In this document: positions 44,388-54,510 of the stretch, in pieces
How positions within the stretch are numbered: the first letter of the stretch is position 1
Layout: every line of letters starts with the position of its first letter
Source: Pseudonocardia sp. MH-G8
GTDB taxonomy: Bacteria; Actinomycetota; Actinomycetes; Mycobacteriales; Pseudonocardiaceae
DNA length: 64,000 nucleotides
Direction of reading: 5' to 3'
Assembly (NCBI RefSeq): GCF_002262885.1
Contig: NZ_NKYF01000003.1
Coordinates: 62,001 to 126,000, forward strand
The notes under the pieces: model-generated
Seen by the model: the letters and a program-made list of their open reading frames with translations, nothing else
Databases searched by the model: none
Told to the model about the DNA's origin: nothing
Program-made: the position numbers and the translations under genes

Positions 44388-45136
44388 CCACGCCCGTGCT
44401 CGAGGTGCGCGACCTCGTCAAGCGCTACGGACCGACCACCGTGCTCGACGGGGTCGGCCTGTCCGTCGCCGAGCACCAGGTCGTCACGTTGATCGGCGCC
44501 TCCGGTTCGGGGAAGTCGACGCTGCTGCGCTGCGTGGACCTGCTCGAGGAGATCGACGACGGGCAGTTGCTGCTCGATGGGGTGGACATCTCCGACCCCC
44601 GGGAGGACGCCGCTGCCGCGCAGCGCCGGATGGCGATCGTCTTCCAGGCGTTCAACCTGTTCCCGCACATGACGGCGGCGCAGAACATCGCGCTCGCGCC
44701 GCGCGTGGTGCACGGGCTGTCCGCCCGCGAGGCCGAGGAGCGGGCGCGCGAGCTCCTGACCCGGGTCGGGCTCGCCGATCTCGCCGGTGCCCACCCGGAC
44801 CGTCTCTCCGGCGGGCAGCAGCAGCGGGTGGCGATCGCCCGCGCGCTCGCCGTGCGTCCGCGGTTGCTGCTGCTCGACGAGATCACCTCCGCGCTCGACC
44901 CCGAGCTGGTGGGCGAGGTGCTCTCGATCGTCCGCGAGCTCGCCGTCGGCGGCGTCACGATCCTCATGGCGACGCACGAGATGGGCTTCGCCCGGCAGGT
45001 GTCCGACCAGGTCTGCTTCCTCGACGGCGGGCGGGTGCTCGAGTCCGGACCGCCGGACCAGGTGCTGGGCGAGCCCGAGCACGAACGGACCCGGCAGTTC
45101 CTCACCCGGGTGATCGCGGCGGGCCGGCTCGGCTGA
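44384..45136 (+). CDS. Polar amino-acid ABC importer, ATP-binding subunit
   Basis: A 250-residue GlnQ-type ATPase. Walker A GASGSGKSTLLRC, Q-loop VFQAFNLFPHMTAAQN, signature LSGGQQQRVAIARAL, Walker B LLLLDEITSALDPE and the switch histidine ATHEMGFARQ are all intact. Its ATG overlaps the permease stop. Note EITSALD in Walker B, which is common in this subfamily. Confidence 0.95.
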   Translation: MTTPVLEVRDLVKRYGPTTVLDGVGLSVAEHQVVTLIGASGSGKSTLLRCVDLLEEIDDGQLLLDGVDISDPREDAAAAQRRMAIVFQAFNLFPHMTAAQNIALAPRVVHGLSAREAEERARELLTRVGLADLAGAHPDRLSGGQQQRVAIARALAVRPRLLLLDEITSALDPELVGEVLSIVRELAVGGVTILMATHEMGFARQVSDQVCFLDGGRVLESGPPDQVLGEPEHERTRQFLTRVIAAGRLG

Positions 45137-45241
45137 CGGGGGCACCGGCCCCGACGTTGGCCATCGGCGGATCTCCGCCCTCGGTCACCGCTCGGTCTCG
45201 CGGTGGCCACTGCGGCCCTCCGGCGCTCTACGGTGATCGTC

Positions 45242-46693
45242 ATGCGCCGGTTGCTCGCCGCTCTGCCCGTCCTGCTCCTGCTGCTCGCGGGCTGCGCCTC
45301 GACGCCGCCTCCCCCACCGCCACCGCCTCCGGCTCCTCCGGCCCCGACCACGCCGCCCGCGCCGGTGACCCCGACCGTCGAGACCACCGCGGGCGAGTGG
45401 GCCGGCCGGATCGGTGTTCCGGGGTCCCCGTTGGACGTCGGCATCCGGTTCTCCGTCGAGGGCGGCGGGCTGCGCGGGGAGATGAACATCCCCGCCCAGG
45501 AGATCGAGGCGATGCCGCTCGCCGAGGTGGTGCTCGAAGGGCGGGACCTGAGCTTCCGGCTCCCCGAGGTGGCGGGCGACGCGCGGTTCCGCGGCACCTT
45601 CGAGGCCGACGGCAAGAGCGTCCCCGGTGCGTTCACGCAGTTCGACCGCCCGTTCCCCCTCATCCTGCGCCCCGGCCCCGCCTCGGGTCGGCCGCAGGAG
45701 CCACGGCCCCCGTTCCCCTACCGCGCTGAGGACGTCACCTACGCCGGCCAGGGCGTCGACGTCGCGGGCACCCTCACCGTTCCCGAGGGCCCGGGCCCGC
45801 ACGCCGCGGTCCTGCTCGTCACCGGCAGCGGCGCGCAGGACCGCAACGAGCAGCTGTACGGGCACAAGCCGTTCATGCTGCTCGCGGACACGCTGACGCG
45901 GGCCGGCTACGCGGTCCTGCGGGTGGACGACCGCGGGATCGGCGGCACCGGCGGTGAGCTCGCGACGTCCACGTTCGACGAGCTCACCGGGGACGTCGTC
46001 GCGGGCGTCGAGTACCTCCGCGGTCGTCCGGAGGTCGACGGCGCGCGCATCGGGCTGCTCGGCCACAGCGAAGGCGGCTACGTCGTGCCGCTCGCCGCGC
46101 AGCGCACCGACATCGCGTTCGCCGTGCTGATGGCCGGCCCCGCCGCCCGCGGCGAGGAGGTGCTGGTCGAGCAGAACCGCCGGCTCCTGGAGTCGGCCGG
46201 AGCACCCGCGGACGCGGTCGAGCAGCAGGTCGTCTTCGCCCGCGAGCTTGTCCGGCTGCTGCGCGCCGAGGACTACGACGGTGCGCGCAGGCTCATGAGG
46301 GCGCAGCTCGAGGCGCAGGCGGCCGGGCTGCCGCCGGAGCAGCAACCGGCACCGGAGCAGATCGAGGCGCAGATCGCGGCCACGGCCTCGCCGTACTACC
46401 GGTCGTTCGTGGTGCACGACCCGGCACCGTCGCTGCAGGCGCTGGACGTCCCCGTGCTCGCCTTCTTCGGCAGCAACGACATGCAGGTCCCGGCCACGCA
46501 GAACGAACCGGAGATGCGCCGGCTGCTGGCCGGCAAGCCGGACGTGACGGTGCAGACGCTGCACGGTCTCAACCACCTCATGCAGCCCGCGGAGACCGGG
46601 GGGATCGAGGAGTACGCCACGATCGGGACGACCCTCGACCCCGCGGTGCTCGACCTCGTGAAGGGCTGGTTCGTCCAGCGGTTCCCGACCTGA
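45242..46693 (+). CDS. Exported alpha/beta hydrolase lipoprotein
   Basis: A 483-residue lipoprotein hydrolase. The signal ends LLLLLAGCAS and is followed by a run of nine prolines. A beta-rich N-terminal domain (about 60-165, WAGRIGVPGSPLDVGIRFSV) precedes the hydrolase: the oxyanion strand VLLVTGSGAQDRNEQLYGHK, the nucleophile elbow GLLGHSEGGYVVPL and the histidine in LHGLNHLMQPAET. Such proteins are close to the YuxL/SSO-type esterases with unknown substrates. ATG 45242 is chosen because TACGGT lies 7 nt upstream. Confidence 0.88.
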   Translation: MRRLLAALPVLLLLLAGCASTPPPPPPPPPAPPAPTTPPAPVTPTVETTAGEWAGRIGVPGSPLDVGIRFSVEGGGLRGEMNIPAQEIEAMPLAEVVLEGRDLSFRLPEVAGDARFRGTFEADGKSVPGAFTQFDRPFPLILRPGPASGRPQEPRPPFPYRAEDVTYAGQGVDVAGTLTVPEGPGPHAAVLLVTGSGAQDRNEQLYGHKPFMLLADTLTRAGYAVLRVDDRGIGGTGGELATSTFDELTGDVVAGVEYLRGRPEVDGARIGLLGHSEGGYVVPLAAQRTDIAFAVLMAGPAARGEEVLVEQNRRLLESAGAPADAVEQQVVFARELVRLLRAEDYDGARRLMRAQLEAQAAGLPPEQQPAPEQIEAQIAATASPYYRSFVVHDPAPSLQALDVPVLAFFGSNDMQVPATQNEPEMRRLLAGKPDVTVQTLHGLNHLMQPAETGGIEEYATIGTTLDPAVLDLVKGWFVQRFPT

Positions 46694-46777
46694 CCGTGCT
46701 CCGCCCGGACGCGGACGCCATGCTGTCCCACGACCACCGGCAGCCTGCCGCAGCCGACGCCGTGGGGCTGCGAACCC

Positions 46778-47254
46778 TCAGCGTGTGAGCCGGTGGCCGG
46801 CGAAGAACTCCTCCATCAGCGCCGCGCACTCGGGCGCGAGCACGCCGGCCACCACCTCGGGCCGGTGGTTGAGCCGCCGGTCGCGCAACACGTCCCACAG
46901 CGAGCCGACCGCCCCCGTCTTGGGCTCCCAGGCCCCGAAGACCACGCGCTCCACGCGGGCCAGCCCGATCGCACCGGCGCACATCGTGCAGGGCTCGACC
47001 GTGACGGCGAGGGTCACGCCCTCCAGCCGCCACTCCCCCCGCGTCACCGCGGCGGCCCGCAGCGCGAGCAGTTCGGCGTGCGCGGTCGGGTCGCCGAGGG
47101 CCTCGCGGGCGTTGCACGCGGCGGCGAGCTCACGACCCGCGGCGTCGACGACGACGGCCCCGATCGGCACGTCACCGGTGCGTGGCGCAGCGGCGGCGAC
47201 CTCCAGCGCGCGCCGGACCAGCGCCTCGTCCGAGGCGCGGTGGGGTGCGGTCAC
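46778..47254 (-). CDS. tadA: tRNA-specific adenosine deaminase
   Basis: A 158-residue enzyme making inosine at the tRNA-Arg(ACG) wobble base. The zinc and proton-shuttle motif is PTAHAELLALRAAAV (HAE), and the two zinc cysteines are in VTVEPCTMCAGAIG; MEEFFAGHR near the end is typical. The GTG at 47254 overlaps the stop of the upstream partner gene (GTGA); the longer frame is a shadow. Confidence 0.95.
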   Translation of the reverse strand: MTAPHRASDEALVRRALEVAAAAPRTGDVPIGAVVVDAAGRELAAACNAREALGDPTAHAELLALRAAAVTRGEWRLEGVTLAVTVEPCTMCAGAIGLARVERVVFGAWEPKTGAVGSLWDVLRDRRLNHRPEVVAGVLAPECAALMEEFFAGHRLTR

Positions 47255-47796
47255 CGGGCGCCCGCGACCTCGCTGACCCCGCCTGCGACGACCTCGGCGA
47301 GCGCGTCGGCGAACCCGCAGCGGCGCCCGATGGCCGCCAGCTGCTCGTCCGGGTAGAGCTCGACCTCCGCGGCGAGCACCTCGAGCTCGTCGGCGGGCAG
47401 CCCGAGATCGGCGACGATGGCGAGGTCGCCCTCGGGCCACGGCGGTGCGTCGAGGGCCTCCTCCTCGGCCGGGAGGTCCACGCGCAGCAGGTCGAGCACG
47501 TCGGCGGCGACGTCGTAGTCCAGGGCGGCCACCGCGTCGGACAGCATCACCGCGATGCCGCCCGGGGTGGGCCGCAGCAGCACGAAGAACTCGTCGTCGA
47601 CGTCGAGGAGGCCGATCACCGCCCCCGTGGAGCGCAGTTGGCGCAGCTCGGTGATCGCCGTGTCGAGGTCGACCAGCGACTCGGCGGCCATTCTCCGGCA
47701 GCGCCAGGACCCGTCCTCGCGGATCGCCGCGACGGCGAACCCGGGCACGGCCTGCTCCCGCACGCTCGCGGGACGCTCGACGCTCTGCACGGCCAT
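47251..47796 (-). CDS. tRNA adenosine deaminase-associated protein
   Basis: A 181-residue protein of the actinobacterial family always found next to tadA. GFAVAAIREDGSWRCRRMAA, VDDEFFVLLRPTPGGIAVML and a C-terminal EVELYPDEQLAAIGRRCGFA are distinctive. Its exact role is not established. ATG 47796 has TACCGT 6 nt upstream, a leaderless start; tadA follows with a four-base overlap. Confidence 0.9.
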   Translation of the reverse strand: MAVQSVERPASVREQAVPGFAVAAIREDGSWRCRRMAAESLVDLDTAITELRQLRSTGAVIGLLDVDDEFFVLLRPTPGGIAVMLSDAVAALDYDVAADVLDLLRVDLPAEEEALDAPPWPEGDLAIVADLGLPADELEVLAAEVELYPDEQLAAIGRRCGFADALAEVVAGGVSEVAGAR

Positions 47797-47888
47797 GGCC
47801 CTACGGTAAGCCCGGCAGGGACTGTGCTCCAAGCCACAGTGCGAAGTTGGCCCTCCTGTCACCTCCGCGAGGTGCCAGGATCGTGCGC

Positions 47889-49100
47889 ATGTCGCACCCG
47901 GCCGCCACGATCGAAGGACTGCACGCCCAGGCCCGCAGCGTTCAACCACGGACGGTAGCGCTGCGCCGCGCGCTGCACCGCCGTCCCGAGCTCGGGCTCG
48001 AGCTGCCCATCACGCGTGATGCGGTGGTGGCGGCGCTCACCGACCTACCGGTGCAGGTGCACCTCGGGCGCTCCGTCAGCTCGGTGGTGGCCGTGCTCGA
48101 GGGCGATCGGCCCGGCCCGACCATCCTGCTGCGCGGGGACATGGACGCGCTGCCCATGCCGGAGGACACCGGTCTGCCGTTCGCGTCCGAGGTGGCCGGC
48201 ACCATGCACGCCTGCGGGCACGACACGCACGTGGCGATGCTCGCGTCGGCGGCGCACGTGCTCGCCGCGCGGCGCCACGAGCTCGCCGGCCGCGTCGTGT
48301 TCATGTTCCAGCCCGGCGAAGAGGGCTTCCACGGCGCTCGGTACATGATCGAGGAAGGGCTGCTGGACCACGCCGGGCCCGCGGGCCGCCCGGATGCCGC
48401 GTACGCCCTGCACATCAGCGCCACGCTGCCCGCCGGTGAGGTGCACGTGCGGCCCGGGCCCCTGATGGCCGCGGCCGACACGATCCGCGTCACGGTGAAC
48501 GGCCGGGGCGGGCACGCGTCGGCGCCGCACGACGCGCTGGACCCGGTGCCCGCCACCGCCGCGATGGTCGGCGCGCTCCAGACCGCCGTCACCCGGCGCA
48601 TCGACACCCACCAGCCCGTCGTGCTGACGATCGCCCACATCACCGCAGGCACCACCGTCAACGTCATCCCGGAGACCGCGCAGCTGGAGGGAACGCTGCG
48701 CAGCCTGTCGGAGACGACGCGCGCGGCGATGCACGAGGAGATCCGCCGGGTCTGCCGGCACACCGCGATGGCCCACGGGTGCACGGCCGAGGTCGAGATC
48801 GAGCGGGGCTACCCGGTCACCGTCAACGACCCGGATGCCGCGAGCCGCGTCGACGCGCTCGCCGGCACCGTCCTGGGCCGCAAGCGGGTGGCGACGATGC
48901 CCACGCCGATCATGGGCGCCGAGGACTTCTCCTACGTGCTCGCCGAGGTGCCGGGCGCGCTCGCGTTCCTCGGTGGTTGCCCGCGCGGCGTCGACCCCTC
49001 GGCCGCGGCGCCCAACCACTCCAACCGCGTCGTCTTCGACGAGGAGGCGATGGCCGCGGGCGTCGCCGTCTACGCGGGGCTGGCCCTGGCCGGGCTGTGA
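47889..49100 (+). CDS. M20-family amidohydrolase (aminoacylase/IAA-amino-acid hydrolase type)
   Basis: A 403-residue metal amidohydrolase. ATILLRGDMDAL-type motif is PTILLRGDMDALPMPE; metal ligands are in MHACGHDTHVAML, FQPGEEGFHGARYM, YALHISATL and APNHSNRVVFDE, and the dimerisation domain begins VNGRGGHASAPHDALDPVP. These enzymes hydrolyse N-acyl amino acids. The gene is translationally coupled to an amidase gene downstream. Confidence 0.93.
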   Translation: MSHPAATIEGLHAQARSVQPRTVALRRALHRRPELGLELPITRDAVVAALTDLPVQVHLGRSVSSVVAVLEGDRPGPTILLRGDMDALPMPEDTGLPFASEVAGTMHACGHDTHVAMLASAAHVLAARRHELAGRVVFMFQPGEEGFHGARYMIEEGLLDHAGPAGRPDAAYALHISATLPAGEVHVRPGPLMAAADTIRVTVNGRGGHASAPHDALDPVPATAAMVGALQTAVTRRIDTHQPVVLTIAHITAGTTVNVIPETAQLEGTLRSLSETTRAAMHEEIRRVCRHTAMAHGCTAEVEIERGYPVTVNDPDAASRVDALAGTVLGRKRVATMPTPIMGAEDFSYVLAEVPGALAFLGGCPRGVDPSAAAPNHSNRVVFDEEAMAAGVAVYAGLALAGL

Positions 49101-50461
49101 CCCCCGCGGCGACCCCGCGGCAGGATGGCGATGTGCTGCCTCCCCTCCGCGAGCTCGGGATGGCCCTGCGATCCCGCGGGCTCTCCGCCACCGACCACGT
49201 CCGCGACGTCCTGGACCGGCTCGGCGCCGACACCACCAACAGCGTCGTCACCCTCGACGCCGAACGCGCGCTCGCCGCGGCCGCCGCGCTCGACGACGAG
49301 CTCGCGCGCGGGTCGTGGCGCGGCCCGCTGCACGGCGTCGCGGTCGGGGTGAAGGACCTCATCGACGTGGCCGGGCTGCCCACCCGTGCCGGGTCGCACG
49401 TGCTCGCCGACGCCCCGCCCGCCGAGGCGGACGCCCCCGTGGTGGCGCGGTTGCGCGAAGCGGGCGCGGTCGTCGTCGCGAAGCTGCACACGCACGAGTT
49501 CGCCTACGGGCCCACCGGCGACGTCGCGGCCACGGGGCCCGCCCGCAACCCCCACGACCCCACGCGCATCACCGGCGGCTCGTCGTCGGGCTCCGCGGCC
49601 GCGGTCGCCTCCGGGCACGTCCCGCTGGCGCTGGGCACCGACACCGGCGCGAGCGTGCGCACCCCGGCGGCGCTGTGCGGCGTGGTCGGGCTGAAGCCGG
49701 CGTACGGCGCGCTGTCGGCGCAGGGCTGCTTCCCGCTCTCGGAGACCCTCGACCACGTCGGCGTCCTCGCCCCCGACGTGCACGCGGCGTCCGTCGCGTG
49801 GGACGTGCTGAGCCGCCCGGACGGCACCGGGGGCGGCATCCAGGCGCCCGGCGTCGACGGCGTGCGCGTCGGCGTGCTCGTCGACGAGTACTGGCGCGCG
49901 CTCGACCCGGCGCTCACGGCGGCCGTCGACGCGGCCGCGGCGCGGCTGGAGAAGGGCGGGGCGCAGGTGCAGGACGTGCGCACCCCCATGATCGACGAGC
50001 TCGCCGCGACCTACCCGGTGATCGTGGGCGCCGAGGCGTACGCCACGCACGCGCGCTGGCTGCAGGAACGGCCGCAGGACTACCAGGAGATCACCCGCGA
50101 GCGGCTGCTGCCCTTCGCCGACCTGCGGGCACGCGCCTACGTCGATGCGCTGCGCACCCGCAAGCGGCTCACCGCGGCCCTGCGCGCCGCCGTGGACGCC
50201 GTCGACGTCCTGCTGCTGCCGACCACCCGCCTGCGCGCCACCCCGATCGACGCGGAGGAGGTCGAGGTCGCGGGCTTCCCCGTCCCCGTGCGTCCGCAGC
50301 TGCTGGCGCTCACCCTGCCGTTCAACCTGACGGGCTGGCCCGCGGTCTCGGTACCCGGCGAGGTCACCGACGGCGGGCTGCCCGCGGGCGTCCAGGTGGT
50401 CGGTGTGCGGCTGGAGGAGCGCGGGATCCTGCGGGTGGCCGCGGCCCTCGAGCAGGCCTGA
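49097..50461 (+). CDS. Amidase-signature enzyme
   Basis: A 454-residue amidase. The catalytic triad is visible: lysine in VAVGVKDLIDVAG, cis-serine in TRITGGSSSGSAAAVAS, and the nucleophilic serine in LALGTDTGASVRTPAALCGV. The C-terminal half has LPFNLTGWPAVSVPG. The GTG at 49097 overlaps the M20 gene's stop; an alternative GTG 49133 has CAGGAT 6 nt before it. Together with the M20 enzyme it probably degrades an amide substrate to free acid and amine. Confidence 0.92.
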   Translation: MTPAATPRQDGDVLPPLRELGMALRSRGLSATDHVRDVLDRLGADTTNSVVTLDAERALAAAAALDDELARGSWRGPLHGVAVGVKDLIDVAGLPTRAGSHVLADAPPAEADAPVVARLREAGAVVVAKLHTHEFAYGPTGDVAATGPARNPHDPTRITGGSSSGSAAAVASGHVPLALGTDTGASVRTPAALCGVVGLKPAYGALSAQGCFPLSETLDHVGVLAPDVHAASVAWDVLSRPDGTGGGIQAPGVDGVRVGVLVDEYWRALDPALTAAVDAAAARLEKGGAQVQDVRTPMIDELAATYPVIVGAEAYATHARWLQERPQDYQEITRERLLPFADLRARAYVDALRTRKRLTAALRAAVDAVDVLLLPTTRLRATPIDAEEVEVAGFPVPVRPQLLALTLPFNLTGWPAVSVPGEVTDGGLPAGVQVVGVRLEERGILRVAAALEQA

Positions 50462-50928
50462 TCCTTCCGAGGCGCACACCACGGCCCCGGTGCCGGAGCC
50501 ACCGCCCGGGGGCGAGCCCACCCGTTGATCGTTCCGACCCGCGCTCCAAGGCGGTCTTCGCCTCCCCTGCGCGCGGCTCGGACGATCAGGGTGGCGTGAT
50601 CACTCCGAGCCGCACACCACCGCTGCCCGACCACCGCAGAGGGCGACTCGCAACGATCAACGGTGATCGTTGTGAGCCGTGCGCGACGGCTGCCGCCGCG
50701 ACGATGTGGTGCGGCTCGGATCGATCTGGCGTGGTGATCGCTGCGAGGAGTACAGCAGCGCTGCGACGACCACCCTGGTGTGCGGCTGGGAACGATCTGC
50801 CTGGCCCCGCGATCGATCCGGGACGCACGGCAGGGCGGTGGCGGCCGCGGTGGTGTGCGGGTCGTGACGATCAGCCTGTCCGGAGGGTGCCGCAGCCGGA
50901 GCGGACCGGGCGCGTAGCGTCTCGCAGC
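50462..50928. other. Intergenic region with no gene, rich in palindromes
   Basis: A 467-base gap holding no supportable gene. Most of it (50574-50880) is built of degenerate inverted repeats described separately; the -10 TAGCGT (50915-50920) of the next gene closes it. Confidence 0.6.
50574..50880. repeat. Cluster of degenerate palindromic repeats
   Basis: At least three hairpins with a shared core follow each other. H1 50574-50612: CGGCTCGGACGATCA facing TGATCACTCCGAGCCG. H2 50647-50676: CTCGCAACGATCA facing TGATCGTTGTGAG, 13 bp with one G-T pair. H3 50715-50747: CTCGGATCGATC facing GTGATCGCTGCGAG. Half units GTGCGGCTGGGAACGATC (about 50779) and GTGCGGGTCGTGACGATC (about 50855) continue the pattern. 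All have GTGCGG next to a GATC core. Confidence 0.65.
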
Positions 50929-51870
50929 GTGACGGAGCGGGCGGTGTGTGTGATCGGCGCCGGGCTCATCGGGGGATCGCTGATGCGCGCCGCCGGGAAG
51001 GCCGGGCGGGCGGTGTGGGGAACGAGCGCGTCCGACGAGACCGCCGCGCAGGCCCGCACCGACGGGTTCGACGTGGGCACCGACACCGATGCCGCGCTGC
51101 GCCGCGCCGCCGAGGCCGACGCGCTCGTCGTGCTCGCGGTGCCGCTGCCGGCGCTGCCGCCCGTGCTGCGCCGGGTGGACGCCGTGGCCCCGACCTGCCG
51201 GCTGACCGACGCCGTGAGCGTCAAGGTCGCCGTGGCCGATGCCGTCGCGCGCCTGGCCCCGCGCGCCCGCTACGTGGGCGGGCACCCGATGGCCGGCACC
51301 ACCGAGTCGGGCTGGTCCGCGGGCAACGCCGACCTGTTCACCGACGCCGCGTGGGTGGTGGCCGCCGACGACGGCGCCGAGCCCGCCGTGTGGGCCGACG
51401 TCGCCGAGCTGGCCTGGGCGTGCGGGTCGCGGGTGGTGCCGGCCGCGACCGACGAGCACGACCTCGCCGTGGCGCGCGTGTCGCACCTGCCCCACCTGCT
51501 CGCCGCGGTGCTCGCGTCCGTCGGCGCCGCGGGCGACGACGACCTGCCGCTCGCGCTGGCCGCCTCCTCCTTCGCCGACGGCACGCGCGTGGCCGGCACC
51601 CGCCCCGAGCTCGTGCTCGCGATGTGCGAGGGCAACCGGGACGCGCTGCTCGCCGCCGTGGACGACGCGCTGGGCCGACTCGGGGCGATGCGGGGCGCGC
51701 TCGCCTCCACCGGCGGCCTCGCGGCCACCGTTCGGGCAGGGCACGAGGGGCGCCTGCGCTGGGCGGCGGCCCGTGACCCGCAGCTGTTGCGGGTCCGCCG
51801 CGGCACGGCGCCGGACGAGCTGCGCGCGATCGGCCGCCGTGGCGACGCCGTCGTCGGCTGGGCGGGATGA
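50929..51870 (+). CDS. tyrA: Prephenate dehydrogenase
   Basis: A 313-residue NAD(P)-linked enzyme that converts prephenate to 4-hydroxyphenylpyruvate for tyrosine. The dinucleotide loop is VCVIGAGLIGGSLMRAA, the substrate motif GGHPMAGTTESGWSAGNADL and the helical C-terminal domain DEHDLAVARVSHLPHLLAAV. It lacks the ACT domain seen in some relatives. GTG 50929 has TAGCGT 8 nt upstream (leaderless). It ends 62 bp before the ABC-F leader peptide. Confidence 0.95.
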   Translation: MTERAVCVIGAGLIGGSLMRAAGKAGRAVWGTSASDETAAQARTDGFDVGTDTDAALRRAAEADALVVLAVPLPALPPVLRRVDAVAPTCRLTDAVSVKVAVADAVARLAPRARYVGGHPMAGTTESGWSAGNADLFTDAAWVVAADDGAEPAVWADVAELAWACGSRVVPAATDEHDLAVARVSHLPHLLAAVLASVGAAGDDDLPLALAASSFADGTRVAGTRPELVLAMCEGNRDALLAAVDDALGRLGAMRGALASTGGLAATVRAGHEGRLRWAAARDPQLLRVRRGTAPDELRAIGRRGDAVVGWAG

Positions 51871-51932
51871 GCGGAAGCACCAGGGGCGAAATCACCGGCG
51901 GCGTCGCCGGCGCCTCTGCTAGCGTCGGCGAC

Positions 51933-51956
51933 GTGCGGCACCACTACTTCCTCTGA
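51933..51956 (+). CDS. Seven-codon leader peptide for ABC-F control
   Basis: GTG CGG CAC CAC TAC TTC CTC TGA encodes MRHHYFL. TAGCGT (51920-51925) lies 7 nt before the GTG, so transcription likely starts on this codon. The stop is 3 nt before a large stem-loop and 134 nt before the ABC-F start. Short leaders that stall ribosomes when an antibiotic is bound control many Erm and ABC-F resistance genes by attenuation; the layout here fits that scheme. It is an inference from position and structure. Confidence 0.6.
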   Translation: MRHHYFL

Positions 51957-51958
51957 GA

Positions 51959-52020
51959 GGCCGAACGCGGCGGCCCCGGCACCCGATCACGGGTTGCGGG
52001 CCGCTGTTGCGTGTTCGGCC
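51959..52020 (+). terminator. Attenuator stem-loop upstream of the ABC-F gene
   Basis: A long two-part stem: 51959-51969 with 52010-52020 (GGCCGAAC facing GTTCGGCC) and 51970-51976 with 51998-52004, with a 5-nt bulge on the 3' side. Inside, ACCCG/CGGGT (51981-51985 and 51990-51994) forms its own small hairpin. It probably terminates transcription unless ribosomes stall on the leader. Confidence 0.65.
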
Positions 52021-52089
52021 CTGATCGCATATCTCACGGGTCCGCCCCGGCCGTCGTGCTCGCGGGTGCGGTCCGCTCTCGGAGGAACC

Positions 52090-53745
<1,656 letters not shown>

Positions 53746-53779
53746 GGACCGGGGGCGGCCGATCAGCCGCGGGTGGAAC

Positions 53780-54376
53780 TCAACCGACGGCGGGTTCGAG
53801 GCGGCGGGCCAGGCCCGGGTAGCTCTCGACGACACCGTCGCCGTCCACCACGAGGTCGGCGGCGAAATCGCCCCAGCGGAAGCCGACCTCGGCGCGACCG
53901 GTGCCCTCGTCCAGCACGGACAGGGTGCGGTAGGTCTGCTCGACCACCCGGACCTCCAGCTCCGGCAGCGACACGAAGACCACCGGCAGCGTCTGCTCGC
54001 CCGCCTCCCGGTGCAGGCCGAGCCTGCGGATGGGCAGCGTGTTGAACATCGGACTGAAGGCGAGGTCGACGTCGGCGGCGCCCGCGCAGTCGTCGCGGGT
54101 GCCACCGGTGCCGGTGCCGGTGTCGAGCAGCCACACCCCGTCGTCGGTGCGGTTGATCGTCAGGTGCCGCTCGCGCTCGGCCGTGGCGCTGGTGACCGAG
54201 AGCCGCTCGAGCGTGCCGTCCTCACCGACCACCAGGCGGTAGGACGCGGTGAAGCCGCCGCTCGGCTCGACGCGGACCAGCCGCCCGAGTGCCCGGAACC
54301 CGCCGGTGCCCGGCAACATCCGCGTGCCCTCGAGCCCGTGGCCGTCCTCGGCCTGCCACGTCAGCATCGTCGTCAC
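53780..54376 (-). CDS. Putative glycolipid-binding family protein
   Basis: A 198-residue beta-rich protein with the family's MLTWQAEDGHGLEGTRMLPG start, YRLVVGEDGTLERLSVTSAT, LDTGTGTGGTRDDCAGAADV and DLAFSPMFNTLPIRRLGL (PF06475-type, YkfB-like). The function is inferred only from structure of relatives. GTG 54376 has TACGGT 7 nt upstream, a leaderless start; ATG 54367 is possible too. Confidence 0.82.
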   Translation of the reverse strand: MTTMLTWQAEDGHGLEGTRMLPGTGGFRALGRLVRVEPSGGFTASYRLVVGEDGTLERLSVTSATAERERHLTINRTDDGVWLLDTGTGTGGTRDDCAGAADVDLAFSPMFNTLPIRRLGLHREAGEQTLPVVFVSLPELEVRVVEQTYRTLSVLDEGTGRAEVGFRWGDFAADLVVDGDGVVESYPGLARRLEPAVG

Positions 54377-54510
54377 CGGGACCACCGTAGACGAGCCCGG
54401 CGCCGATGGTGACCCTGAGTCATGCGCACTGGCCGCAAGCCTGCCTCCCCCTCGCCGGACGTGTCCCGATCGTGATCCACACCATCGTGCACCCGGACCG
54501 GTGGAGGGCA

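Noticed and set aside
50605..50880. Possible CRISPR array in the intergenic palindromes
   Set aside because: Units are palindromic, degenerate and unequally spaced, spacers are not distinct, and no cas genes are near.
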